Shown piece by piece: positions 54,682-64,000 of a DNA stretch of 64,000 nt; position 1 is the first letter of the stretch; every line of letters starts with the position of its first letter. The position numbers were made by a program, and so were the translations under genes. The DNA is from BOG-908 sp963795825. Lineage in GTDB: Bacteria > Pseudomonadota > Alphaproteobacteria > Acetobacterales > Acetobacteraceae. The stretch covers positions 248,001 through 312,000 of the forward strand of contig CAWCIW010000004.1 in the NCBI GenBank assembly GCA_963795825.1, in the 5' to 3' direction. Under the pieces are notes generated by a model, which was given only the letters and a program-made list of their open reading frames with translations, did not search any database and was not told the DNA's origin.

Positions 54682-56259
54682 ATGAGCGACACCGACGACC
54701 GCGCCTGGAAACCCAAAGCCAACCCCTGGCTGATCGCTGTCGTCGTCACCGTCGCGGCCTTCATGGAAGTGCTCGACACCACGATCGTCAACGTGTCGTT
54801 GCCCCATATCGCCGGCAGCCTGTCGTCCAGCTACGACGACGCGACCTGGGCGCTGACCAGCTACCTGGTGGCCAACGGCATCGTGCTGACGATCAGCGGC
54901 TGGCTGTCCGACCTGCTCGGCCGCAAACGCTATTTCATGATCTGCATCGGCATGTTCACCGTTTGCTCGTTCCTGTGCGGCACCAGCACGTCGCTGCCCG
55001 AACTGGTCTTCTTCCGGCTGGCGCAGGGATTTTTCGGCGGCGGATTGCAGCCTAACCAGCAATCCATCGTGCTCGACACGTTCGATGCCAGCCAGCGCGG
55101 CAAGGCGCTTGGCGTGGTCGCCATCGCCACAATCGTGGCGCCGATCATCGGCCCCACGCTGGGCGGCTACATCACCGACAATTACAGCTGGCGCTGGATC
55201 TTCTTCCTCAACATCCCGGTGGGCGCGCTCGGCCTGTTCGGCGTGGCCACGCTGGTTGAGGATCCGCCCTGGGTGGCCAACCGGCGCAGCCGCGGCATCG
55301 ACTTCATCGGCATTTCGCTAATCACGTTGGGCCTCGGCTGCCTGCAGGTGGCGCTCGACCGCGGCGAAGACGAGGATTGGCTCGGCTCGCCCTTCATACG
55401 CATCATGTTCCTGCTGGCCTTCCTCGGCATCACCGGCGCCATCGGCTGGCTGCTGACCGCGAAACGGCCGGTGGTGAACTTACACGTCATGGGCAACAAG
55501 AACTTCGCGTTGGGCGTGATGTGCATCGCCGCGATGGGCTTCATCCTGTATTCCAGCGCGGTGGTGATCCCGCAATTCGCCCAGCAGGTGCAGGGTTATA
55601 CCGCCACGCTTGCCGGGCTGATCCTCTCGCCGGGCGGCGTGGTGATCATCGTGCTGATCCCGATCATCACGCGCGTTCTGGCGTATGTGCGAACGAAATG
55701 GCTGATCACCATCGGCTTCACCGTCATGGGCTGCGCCCTGATGTTCTCCGCCATCCTGACGCCGAACATGACGTTCACCAACCTGGCGCTGATACGCGCG
55801 TCGCAGACACTCGGCCTGGCGTTCATGTTCGTGCCGATCTCGGTGATCGCGTATTCCACCCTGCCGCGCGAGCTGAACGGCGACGCGGCCGCGCTCTACA
55901 CGATGTTCCGCAACGTCAGCGGCTCGATCGGCATCTCGGTGGCGACTGCTTTGGTGACCACGCGCACGCAGGTGCGCGAGGCGTATCTGTCGCGTTGGAT
56001 GACGCCGCTGAACCAGCCGTATAACGCGCTGGTGGCGCAGAACCAGGCGGCGCTGATCAGCATGGGGCACTCGGCTGCCGAGGCGAAAAGCACGGCGGTG
56101 GGGCTGGTGTATCAGACGTTCCGCATCCAGGCTTCGGTGTTGGCCTATACCGACGTGTTCCATATCTGCGCGGTGGCGGCGTTCTGCGTGGTACCGTTCA
56201 CGTTGCTGCTGTCGAATTTCAAGCCAGGCGCCGGGGCGAAGCCGACCGCGGGGCATTAG
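54682..56259 (+). CDS. MFS transporter, DHA2/EmrB family
   Basis: A 525-residue, 14-helix multidrug exporter. N-terminal KANPWLIAVVVTVAAFMEVLDTTIVNVSLPHIAG (spanning TM1) is the EmrB hallmark; motif A GWLSDLLGRKRYFM; motif C-like APIIGPTLGGYITDNYSWRWIF (two parts). It pairs with the upstream HlyD-family adaptor. ATG 54682 (MSDTDDRAWKPK). Substrates of this subfamily include uncouplers, bile salts and hydrophobic drugs; not determinable here. Confidence 0.93.
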   Translation: MSDTDDRAWKPKANPWLIAVVVTVAAFMEVLDTTIVNVSLPHIAGSLSSSYDDATWALTSYLVANGIVLTISGWLSDLLGRKRYFMICIGMFTVCSFLCGTSTSLPELVFFRLAQGFFGGGLQPNQQSIVLDTFDASQRGKALGVVAIATIVAPIIGPTLGGYITDNYSWRWIFFLNIPVGALGLFGVATLVEDPPWVANRRSRGIDFIGISLITLGLGCLQVALDRGEDEDWLGSPFIRIMFLLAFLGITGAIGWLLTAKRPVVNLHVMGNKNFALGVMCIAAMGFILYSSAVVIPQFAQQVQGYTATLAGLILSPGGVVIIVLIPIITRVLAYVRTKWLITIGFTVMGCALMFSAILTPNMTFTNLALIRASQTLGLAFMFVPISVIAYSTLPRELNGDAAALYTMFRNVSGSIGISVATALVTTRTQVREAYLSRWMTPLNQPYNALVAQNQAALISMGHSAAEAKSTAVGLVYQTFRIQASVLAYTDVFHICAVAAFCVVPFTLLLSNFKPGAGAKPTAGH

Positions 56260-56339
56260 GTCGCAGCCGGCGGTCTGGATCGACAAAAGGTGCCCGTGCC
56301 AACATACAGGCAGAGCGGGCGGTTCAGGAGGAATTTGGG

Positions 56340-57621
56340 ATGGTCGGTCCAGACGGCTACGACGCACAGAACTGCCCCTGCACGGAAGGCATGTTCCCCG
56401 CGGCCGGCCGGCGCCGGCGTTTCCTGTTTGGCGCGGGAACCGGCATGGCGGCGGCGCTCGCCGGCTTCGGTGCGCGTGCTGCCCCGCCGGCGCCGGCGGA
56501 CCCCACGCGCGAGCCGGGCCGGGCTACGGGAAGCGACGGCGGATACGGAACGCGTTCGCCGCTCGAGACCGCACGCCGCGTGTTGGGGCCGTCGCCGAGC
56601 CGCGAGACGACCTGGACGTTCACGCCGCTCGCCGAGCAGATCGGCAATATCACCGCCTCCGGCCTGCATTACGAGCGCCACCATGCCGGCATTCCGGCGA
56701 TCGACCCGTCGCGCCACAGCCTCACGGTGCACGGCCTGGTGGACCAGCCGAAGCGTTTCTCGATGGCGGACCTCAAGCGTCTGCCGCGCGTCACCAGGCG
56801 CCACTTCATCGAATGTTCCGGCAACACCAGCGCGGCGTATCAGGACGGGCCGCTGAAGACCGTGCAGACATCGCACGGCCTCCTGAGCACGTCCGAATGG
56901 ACCGGCGTTTCCTTTGCCGTGCTGGCGCGCGAAGTCGGCATCGCCGGGGACGCTGCCTGGGTTCTCGCGGAAGGCGCCGATGCCGCGGTGATGACCCGCA
57001 GCATTCCAATGGAAAAGATGATGCGCGACGCCATCCTCGCCTATGGGCAGAACGGCGAGGCAATACGGCCCGAGCAGGGATACCCGCTGCGCCTGCTGCT
57101 GCCCGGCTACGAAGGCAACACCCACATCAAGTGGTTGCGCCGGCTGCAGGTCAGCGACAAACCTTTCATGACACGCGAGGAGACTTCCAAATATACCGAC
57201 CTGATGGCGGACGGCATCGCACGGCAGTTCGTCTTCACCATGGAAGCGAAATCGGTGATCACCTTTCCCTCGGGGGAGATGCGCCTGCCGGGGCCGGGGT
57301 TCTACGAGATCTCCGGTCTCGCCTGGTCCGGGACGCGGCCGGGTGAAAACCGTGCAGGTCTCGACCGATGCAGGCGTCACCTGGCACGATGCCGCGCTGA
57401 GCGAGCCGCCCGAGCCCATGTGCACGGTGCGTTTCAGCCTGCCCTGGCGCTGGGACGGCACGCCGGTGGTGCTGCAAAGCCGCTGCGTCGACGAGACCGG
57501 CTACGTGCAGCCGTCGCACGCCGATCTGCTGCACGATCGCGGCGCGAACTACTACTATCATTACAATGCGATGTTCCCCTGGAGCGTGGCGGAAGATGGC
57601 AGCGTGCGTCATGCGGCTTGA
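56340..57621 (+). CDS. Sulfite oxidase-type molybdoenzyme (SorA/SoxC-like), split by a 1-base frameshift
   Basis: Periplasmic molybdenum oxidoreductase of about 426 residues. Tat signal GRRRRFLFGAGTGMAAALAG; Moco domain with the Cys ligand in RRHFIECSGNT, LLPGYEGNTHIKWLRRLQ (SUOX signature) and, after the break, the dimerisation domain VKTVQVSTDAGVTWHDA ... SLPWRWDGTPVVLQSRCVD. ATG 56340 follows AGGAGGAATTTGGG. The extra base is in the GGG run 57331-57333; removing it restores LAWSGRGRVKTV. The cytochrome c gene overlaps its end, so electrons probably go to that partner, as in SorAB or SoxCD. Confidence 0.9.
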
Positions 57622-58147
57622 ATTTTTCGCGGCGTGCATCGCGACGGTCGCGATGGCAGGTCCGGCCCGGGCAGACAATGCGGCGATCGGCCTCGGCACG
57701 AAGCTGACCCCGGCCGATCTGGCGGGCATGTATTCGGTTCCGCCGGACGGCACCGGCCTGCCGCCGGGCCAGGGCAGCGTGGCGCAGGGGGCCGTGACCT
57801 ATAGTGCGAAATGCGCCGGCTGCCACGGCGCGGACCTGCAGGGCAACAAGGCGCTCGGCGCGCCACCTCTGGTCGGTGGGAGAGGCACACTGGCGACGAA
57901 ACCGCTCAAGACCGTCGAGAGCTACTGGCCTTATGCCACCACGCTGTTCGACTATGTCAGGCGCGCCATGCCGATGAACGCGCCCGGCTCGCTGAGCGAT
58001 GAGGAGGTTTATGCGGTGAGCGCCTATGTGTTGAACCGCGCGCATATCGTGGCCGATACCGCGGTCATGGACGCCCATACCCTGAAGCAGGTCCGCATGC
58101 CGAACCGCCTCGGGTTCGTGCCGGACTGGAAGCCTGGGCATCTCTGA
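57611..58147 (+). CDS. Class I cytochrome c, probable electron acceptor of the sulfite oxidase-like enzyme
   Basis: A 178-residue periplasmic monohaem cytochrome c. Signal peptide MRLEFFAACIATVAMAGPARA; haem site CAGCHGADLQGNKALGAPPL; distal Met probably in RRAMPMNAPGSLSDEEVYAV. The gene overlaps the end of the molybdoenzyme gene by 11 bases, implying coupled expression and a two-subunit enzyme of the SorAB/SoxCD kind. Other sox genes are absent, which favours a sulfite dehydrogenase over full thiosulfate oxidation. Confidence 0.9.
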   Translation: MRLEFFAACIATVAMAGPARADNAAIGLGTKLTPADLAGMYSVPPDGTGLPPGQGSVAQGAVTYSAKCAGCHGADLQGNKALGAPPLVGGRGTLATKPLKTVESYWPYATTLFDYVRRAMPMNAPGSLSDEEVYAVSAYVLNRAHIVADTAVMDAHTLKQVRMPNRLGFVPDWKPGHL

Positions 58148-58202
58148 GAATTAGCCTGACCTCAGGCCGTTTTTGATCACGTTGCCTCTCGCGAAAGGCA
58201 GG

Positions 58203-58385
58203 GGAGAAAGCAGTCCTTTTTCGAGAAAAAGGACCAAAAAAGTTTTTGCTGCGACGTCTGCATCACGGCCTACGCACGTTCCGCCGATCGATACGGTTGC
58301 ACTCGCAGCCGCAATCTTCGTGCCGGCGTCATAGCAAAAGCTTTTTGGTCCTTTTTCTCGAAAAAGGACTACTTTCTTCCTTGCC
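58203..58385. repeat. Composite hairpin repeat, copy 17 (full)
   Basis: Left AGTCCTTTTTCGAGAAAAAG, box AAAAAAGTTTTTGC (box slightly altered); inner arms CGACGTCTGCA and TGCCGGCGTC; right box GCAAAAGCTTTTTGG and stem TCCTTTTTCTCGAAAAAGGA. Subfamily a. Sits between the cytochrome c stop and the stop of the membrane protein gene on the other strand. Confidence 0.84.
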
Positions 58386-58413
58386 GCCAACCCATCAGCC
58401 GCAAGCCCCGTCG

Positions 58414-58923
58414 CTATCCGTCCTCCCGATCGACCAGAGCAATCCTGTTAAGCAGCCCCCAGGCCTTTTCCGTGGCGGAAAACAGCAGCACGATATTCGC
58501 CGCGGCCAGCAGGGCGCGCTTGTCCGTGCCGTCGATCGCCATGCGGGCGGCGGCATAGATCAACATACCAAAGCCGATCAGCGTGGATACATGCCGGCGC
58601 GTCGCCACCAGCCGCGTCTCATACACCGAGTGTTCAGCCGCCGCCTTGTAGAGCCGAACCACAACCAGGATGGTCCAGGTGGCGGTCACCAGAAGAACGA
58701 CCTGGCCAAAGGTGATGAGCTGCATGTCCGGGAACAACGCCAGCAACGCCACCATCAGAACGGCGAGGTAGTTTTCGAAAGCCTGCTCGGCGAGGCGGCG
58801 CGATCCTTGCGGACCCCTGTTCAATACCGCGACGGCATTCACCGACACCGCCACGAACAACAGGCCGGTCAAGGTCGCCGCCGCGGCTCCGATGACGGCA
58901 TAGAAGTTGAACCACCCCTGCAT
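58414..58923 (-). CDS. Small multi-helix membrane protein, unknown
   Basis: A 169-residue inner-membrane protein with about five helices, starting MQGWFNFYAVIGAAAATLTGLLFVAVSVNA (ATG 58923). The LTGLLFVAVSVN motif recalls small DUF families of unknown role found in soil alphaproteobacteria. It begins 7 bp after the chvI stop on the same strand, so it is probably cotranscribed with the regulator, in the position where a ChvG kinase is normally found. It has no kinase features. Confidence 0.72.
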   Translation of the reverse strand: MQGWFNFYAVIGAAAATLTGLLFVAVSVNAVAVLNRGPQGSRRLAEQAFENYLAVLMVALLALFPDMQLITFGQVVLLVTATWTILVVVRLYKAAAEHSVYETRLVATRRHVSTLIGFGMLIYAAARMAIDGTDKRALLAAANIVLLFSATEKAWGLLNRIALVDREDG

Positions 58924-58930
58924 CCGAAGC

Positions 58931-59629
58931 CTATTCCTTGTATTTGTATCCGATCCCGTAGAGCGTCTCGAACGCGTTGAACTCGCCGTCCACCTGGCGG
59001 AACTTTTTGCGCACCCGTTTGACGTGGCTGTCGATCGTGCGGTCGTCGACATAGGTGTTCTCGCCATACGCCGCGTCGATGAGCTGGTCGCGGCTCTTCA
59101 CCATGCCGGGCCGCGCCGCCAGCGCCTTTACCAGCAGGAACTCCGTCACCGTCAGCTGGATATCGACGCCCTTCCAGATGCACTGGTGCTTGGTCTCGTC
59201 GAGCACCAGGTCGCCGCGCGTGAGAATACCGCCGGCCGGCGCGCCGGAGCCTTCGGCACGGCTGCTCTCGTTGCGACGCAGCAGCGCGCGTATGCGCTCC
59301 AGCAGCAGGCGTTGGCTGAACGGCTTGGTGATGTAGTCGTCGGCGCCGAGGCGGAGGCCCATCAGCTCGTCCACCTCCTCGTCCTTGCTGGTCAGGAAGA
59401 TCACCGGCATCTGGGTGCGCTGGCGCAGGCGCTGCAGCAGCTCCATGCCGTCCATGCGCGGCATCTTGATGTCGAGCACCGCCAGATCCACCGGTTTGGC
59501 GTTGATCGCCTGCAGCGCGCTCTCGCCGTCGGTGTAGGTGCGCACTGCGTAGCCCTCCTGCTCGAGCGTCATGCTTACGCTGGTGAGGATGTTGCGGTCG
59601 TCATCGACCAGGGCGATGGTGTGCTTCAT
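58931..59629 (-). CDS. chvI: OmpR-family response regulator, ChvI-like
   Basis: A 232-residue two-component regulator. Receiver domain: IALVDDDRNILTSVSMTLEQEG, phospho-acceptor Asp in LAVLDIKMPRMDG, switch LTSKDEEVDELMGLRLGADDYITKPF (two parts). Winged-helix: LTVTEFLLVKALAARPGMVKSRDQLID, TIDSHVKRVRKKFR and the ChvI-typical ETLYGIGYKYKE end. Homologues control acid response, envelope and host interaction, and lie beside pckA, as here (divergent). The cognate sensor ChvG is missing from the locus. ATG 59629 chosen as the family start. Confidence 0.9.
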   Translation of the reverse strand: MKHTIALVDDDRNILTSVSMTLEQEGYAVRTYTDGESALQAINAKPVDLAVLDIKMPRMDGMELLQRLRQRTQMPVIFLTSKDEEVDELMGLRLGADDYITKPFSQRLLLERIRALLRRNESSRAEGSGAPAGGILTRGDLVLDETKHQCIWKGVDIQLTVTEFLLVKALAARPGMVKSRDQLIDAAYGENTYVDDRTIDSHVKRVRKKFRQVDGEFNAFETLYGIGYKYKE

Positions 59630-59744
59630 GGCGGGACGTTCCGGGGCGATGCGGCGTGCTGCCCATCGGTCAGGCGAACCATACGGCCAGGCGGTTGGCA
59701 AGTCCGTGCCCGGGAGCCGGCAGCGCTCAACCCCCATCCAGCCT

Positions 59745-59815
59745 GCCCGCGACAGCAACAGGCAAAGGTTTTTTGCTTCTTTTTTTCAAAAAAAGAAGGC
59801 CTTTCTTCCTGCCTA
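59745..59815. repeat. Hairpin repeat, copy 18 (single right half)
   Basis: Inner arm CCCGCGACAGC, box AAAGGTTTTTTGC, stem CTTCTTTTTTTCAAAAAAAG then GGCCTTTCTTCC. Subfamily b. It lies in the 369-bp chvI/pckA divergent upstream region (59630-59998); nothing else was recognised there apart from the pckA ribosome site. Confidence 0.76.
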
Positions 59816-59998
59816 CCCTCAGTCCTCAGCCCGCAGAAACGCCATAGCGGACACTTTCGGCCTGGCAAAGGAGGCCCCGATGCCGGATGATATGCCGTTA
59901 TGCTGCGACAAGTAGCGGCCGCGCGCGTTGCGTGGCTTCGCCGGCCGCCCGGCCCGCCCGGCAGGGGGCGAACGACAATTCTGGAGAGACGGATAGAG

Positions 59999-61624
<1,626 letters not shown>

Positions 61625-61666
61625 CACACGTGATTTCCATCGATCTTTACGAGGCAGTAGTCCCAG

Positions 61667-62131
61667 GTGTCCGACACGCCACCACCGAAGCTGACGCAAC
61701 TCGGCCAGCCAACCGCCTGGCCGCAATCGCCGGAGGCGGCAACGCTGGAGCGCGTTCCGGCGCCTGCACCTGGCAAGCATTACGTTGTGCGGTTTGCGGC
61801 GCCTGAGTTCACGTCGCTCTGCCCGCTCACCGCGCAGCCGGATTTTGCGCATCTGGTGATCGACTACGTTCCGTCGGACTGGCTGGTGGAGAGCAAATCC
61901 CTCAAGCTGTTCCTGGGGAGTTTCCGAAACCACGGCGCGTTCCACGAGGCGTGCACGATGCAGATCGCCGAGCGGCTGATGGAGCTGCTGACGCCGGTGT
62001 GGTTCCGCATCGGCGCCTACTGGTATCCCAGGGGCGGCATACCGATCGACGTGTTCTGGCAAAGCGGCCTGCCGCCTGAAGGCACCTGGGTACCGGAGCA
62101 AGGCGTTCCAGGATATCGCGGCCGTGGCTGA
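61667..62131 (+). CDS. queF: NADPH-dependent 7-cyano-7-deazaguanine reductase (preQ0 reductase)
   Basis: Reduces preQ0 to preQ1 in queuosine synthesis. This is the short, unimodular QueF type at 154 residues (GTG start 61667). The motif VESKSLKLFLGSFRNHGAFHE is the QueF signature (split as ESKSLKLFLGSF and RNHGAFHE) and FTSLCPLTAQPDFAHLVI contains the catalytic Cys and Asp. It lies 42 bp after pckA and about 100 bp before queG, with a half-repeat between the two que genes. Confidence 0.94.
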   Translation: MSDTPPPKLTQLGQPTAWPQSPEAATLERVPAPAPGKHYVVRFAAPEFTSLCPLTAQPDFAHLVIDYVPSDWLVESKSLKLFLGSFRNHGAFHEACTMQIAERLMELLTPVWFRIGAYWYPRGGIPIDVFWQSGLPPEGTWVPEQGVPGYRGRG

Positions 62132-62185
62132 ACGCCTGCGGGCGGCCCTAACGCCCATGAGACGAGCGCATTTCTCGGTGCAGCC

Positions 62186-62240
62186 GTCAGGAGCAAAAGT
62201 CTTTTGCTTCTTTTCTTCAGAAAAGAAGGCCTTCCTTGCC
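62186..62240. repeat. Hairpin repeat, copy 19 (single right half, supplies queG start)
   Basis: Remnant inner arm GTGCAGCCGTC (from 62179), box GCAAAAGTCTTTTGC, stem CTTCTTTTCTTCAGAAAAG and GGCCTTCCTTGCC. Subfamily c. Its outer CTTGCC contains the TTG that starts queG. Confidence 0.8.
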
Positions 62241-63255
62241 TGAATCCCGCATACGCGAAAAAGCCTTGTCCCTGGGCTTCCAAGCCATAGGCTTCGCCCC
62301 AGCCCACCTTGGCCCGGAAGCCAGAGCGCACCTCTCCGCGTTCCTGGCCGCCGGCCACCACGGCGAGATGGGCTGGCTGGCCGAGCGCACCGAACAGCGC
62401 GCGCACCCGCAGGCGCTGTGGCCGGAAGCCTGTACAGTGATCGCGCTGGGGCTCAGCTATGCGCCGGAGGGCGATCCGCTGGAAACCCTGGCCAGGCCGG
62501 ACCGCGGCAATATCAGCGTCTATGCCCGGCACCGGGACTACCACGACGTGATCAAGGGAAAGCTGAAACACCTCGCGCAATTCGTGGTCAGCCGGTTCGG
62601 CGGCGACGCGCGGGTTTTCGTCGATACCGCGCCGGTGATGGAAAAGCCGCTGGCCCAGGAGGCGGGGCTGGGCTGGCAGGGCAAGCACACCAATCTGGTC
62701 TCGCGCGCGCACGGGTCCTGGCTGTTCCTCGGCGAGATTTTCACCACGCTGGACCTGCCGCGATCGGCGCCGTCCGGCGGCGGTTGCGGCAGTTGCACGC
62801 GTTGCCTGGCGGCCTGCCCGACCGACGCGTTTCCGGCGCCGTACCAGCTCGACGCCACGCGGTGCATCTCCTACCTCACCATCGAGCATGCCGGGCCGAT
62901 TCCGCACCATTTGCGCCCGGCGATCGGCAACCGCATCTATGGCTGCGACGACTGCCTGGCGGTGTGTCCGTGGAACAAGTTCGCGGCGGCCGGGCGGGAT
63001 GCCAAGCTGGCCGCGCGCGCCGATCTTGCCGCGCCGCGCCTGGCGGAGCTGGCAATGCTCGACGATGCGGCGTTCCGGACGAAGTTCTCCGGGTCGCCGA
63101 TCAAGCGCAGCGGACGCGGACGCTTCGTGCGCAACGTTCTGACCGCGATCGGCAACTCCGCCGATACGTCGCTGCGGCCGGTGGCGCAGGCGTTGGCGGC
63201 GGACGCCGATCCGGTGGTGGCCGAGGCGGCCCAGTGGGCGGCCGGGCGCCTGTAG
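62236..63255 (+). CDS. queG: Epoxyqueuosine reductase
   Basis: Cobalamin-dependent iron-sulfur enzyme making queuosine from epoxyqueuosine in tRNA. The 339 residues open ESRIREKALSLGFQAIGFAPAH; two 4Fe-4S clusters are held by CGSCTRCLAACPTDAF, CDDCLAVCPWNKF and nearby Cys in CISYLTIEHAG; FVDTAPVMEKPLAQEAGLGWQG is the QueG signature (in two parts). TTG 62236 is the only reasonable start and lies in the repeat end. It lacks the long C-terminal HEAT region of the larger enzymes, with only a short SLRPVAQALAADADPVV remnant. Confidence 0.93.
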   Translation: MPESRIREKALSLGFQAIGFAPAHLGPEARAHLSAFLAAGHHGEMGWLAERTEQRAHPQALWPEACTVIALGLSYAPEGDPLETLARPDRGNISVYARHRDYHDVIKGKLKHLAQFVVSRFGGDARVFVDTAPVMEKPLAQEAGLGWQGKHTNLVSRAHGSWLFLGEIFTTLDLPRSAPSGGGCGSCTRCLAACPTDAFPAPYQLDATRCISYLTIEHAGPIPHHLRPAIGNRIYGCDDCLAVCPWNKFAAAGRDAKLAARADLAAPRLAELAMLDDAAFRTKFSGSPIKRSGRGRFVRNVLTAIGNSADTSLRPVAQALAADADPVVAEAAQWAAGRL

Positions 63256-63339
63256 GCCGGTGATGGTTTTCCTTGTGGAGCGCCGGCGGTTTCCGTGCGC
63301 GCGGCCGCGGCGGGCCGGTCAACGGCCAAGGCTGGCCGA

Positions 63340-63579
63340 ATGACGGCGCTGACGAAGCGCAGCTTCTCGCTGGCCGGGCACCGGACGAGCGTGGCCCTGG
63401 AGCCGGCGTTCTGGGATGCGCTGGAGACGGCAGCGGCGGCGTCCGAGGCATCGTTGCTGGCGATCGTGGCCGCCATCGATGCGGAGCGTGCGCCGGCGCA
63501 GTCGCTCGCGTCCGCGTTGCGGGTCTGGGCGCTTGCTCGGGCTGGCGCGGCGCGCGGCGGTCCTCCTATGGCGGCATAG
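63340..63579 (+). CDS. Ribbon-helix-helix domain protein
   Basis: A 79-residue small protein of the RHH_4 type, start MTALTKRSFSLAGHRTSVAL at 63340. The strand RSFSLAGHRTSVALEPAFWDAL and helices ASEASLLAIVAAIDAER ... SLASALRVWALARA match alphaproteobacterial ribbon-helix-helix proteins that bind DNA as dimers. Target unknown. It follows queG by 84 bp on the same strand. Confidence 0.78.
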   Translation: MTALTKRSFSLAGHRTSVALEPAFWDALETAAAASEASLLAIVAAIDAERAPAQSLASALRVWALARAGAARGGPPMAA

Positions 63580-63744
63580 GCGCACCGGTCCGGTTCTTTT
63601 GCATGGTGGGCTGTAATTCGATTGCGCCCGGGTTTTCATTTCGTTAACGATACTCTTGCGTCTTCCCGTTAACGGATGCGCAACCAGAATGACTGCAAAG
63701 TCCGCTCACCCGAAAAACCGGGTGTTCCGAGTGGAGACAATCCG

Positions 63745-63915
63745 ATGTCCGCCTCTTTCACCTATGTCGACGCCGCCTATGTCAGCCCCCTCATGCTGGC
63801 CGATCGCTTGCTCACGCTCGCCAAGGATGCGGACCGCGCCGGTCTGCGCCGCCCGGCGCAACGTCTGCTAAAGCTCGCCTATGAGGTGTATGACGAGAAG
63901 CCCGGCCGCGCCTGA
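63745..63915 (+). CDS. Very small helical protein, unknown
   Basis: A 56-residue protein (MSASFTYVDAAYVSPLMLADRL...) with two predicted helices, LMLADRLLTLAKDADRAG and PAQRLLKLAYEVYDE. ATG 63745 is preceded by GTGGAGACAATCCG. Not recognised. Its end overlaps the next gene by 26 bases, which supports that both are real and coupled. Confidence 0.6.
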   Translation: MSASFTYVDAAYVSPLMLADRLLTLAKDADRAGLRRPAQRLLKLAYEVYDEKPGRA

Positions 63916-64000
63916 ACCACGCGCCACCACCCGGCATGCGGCTCTGGCGGGCGCAGTCCTGCTCTGGGCCAATGCCGCTTCCGCCGTGCCACCGGCCCCG
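63890..64000 (+). CDS. N-terminus of an exported protein, truncated by window edge
   Basis: From ATG 63890 the frame stays open to the window end (37 codons): TRSPAAPEPRATTRHAALAG, then a hydrophobic stretch AVLLWANAASA and VPPAP. This is a plausible signal peptide with cleavage after ASA. Too little is present to name a family. The start overlaps the 56-residue gene. Confidence 0.5.
   Translation, partial: MTRSPAAPEPRATTRHAALAGAVLLWANAASAVPPAP

Noticed and set aside
37331..57621. Treating the split genes as pairs of separate short genes
   Set aside because: The two parts of each are adjacent segments of one known family and rejoin with a single base change; no start signals lie at the inner ends.

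Overview
The window is high-GC, gene-dense bacterial chromosome. An alphaproteobacterium, most likely of the Acetobacteraceae, is inferred from a pckA gene divergent from a ChvI-type regulator, an EipB (DUF1849) envelope protein, a phasin, a COQ9-like protein, a tandem glycine riboswitch before gcvTHP, and a dense family of A/T-rich hairpin repeats of the kind common in that family. No phage, insertion sequence, CRISPR array, tRNA or rRNA was seen.

Layout. 1-6.4 kb: 3' part of an RND efflux pump, then a Fur-box TonB siderophore receptor and a PepSY membrane protein. 6.5-15.7 kb: GNAT, rsmB, guaB, a small lipoprotein, DUF72, a WcbI-like protein, an omega-aminotransferase, DUF2934 and egtB. 15.9-21.5 kb: one giant protein of four beta-strand modules plus a glycine-rich RTX-like tail. 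21.7-28 kb: YbjN, proC, COQ9-like, phasin, queE, MgtC, a double cold-shock protein, msrA, creA. 28.2-31.9 kb: a three-subunit PaoABC-like molybdenum aldehyde oxidoreductase. 32.1-34.3 kb: a less GC-rich GGDEF-EAL gene. 34.4-39.5 kb: class II aldolase and MFS-modA-modB-modC. 40.4-43.3 kb: tgt, queA, VOC. 43.5-48.1 kb: glycine riboswitch and gcvT-gcvH-gcvP. 48.2-58.1 kb: DUF1330, zinc alcohol dehydrogenase, EipB, ABC exporter, EmrAB-like pump, sulfite oxidase with cytochrome c. 58.4-64 kb: membrane protein, chvI, pckA, queF, queG and small genes.

Functional threads. Five queuosine genes (queE, tgt, queA, queF, queG) are scattered through the window. Molybdate uptake (modABC) lies near two molybdoenzymes, an aldehyde oxidoreductase and a sulfite oxidase. 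Other threads are iron uptake, glycine cleavage and gluconeogenesis.

Two features cut across the window. First, about 20 copies of a structured intergenic repeat occur: hairpin, palindromic box, inner arm, spacer, then the mirror image. They exist as roughly 180-bp composites or as single halves, in three sequence subfamilies whose hairpin loop and box change together. Second, ten genes, including rsmB, queA and modA, are each split by one apparent single-base frameshift, mostly at or beside short G/C runs. Uncorrected sequencing indels explain this better than mass gene decay, so those genes are annotated across the break.
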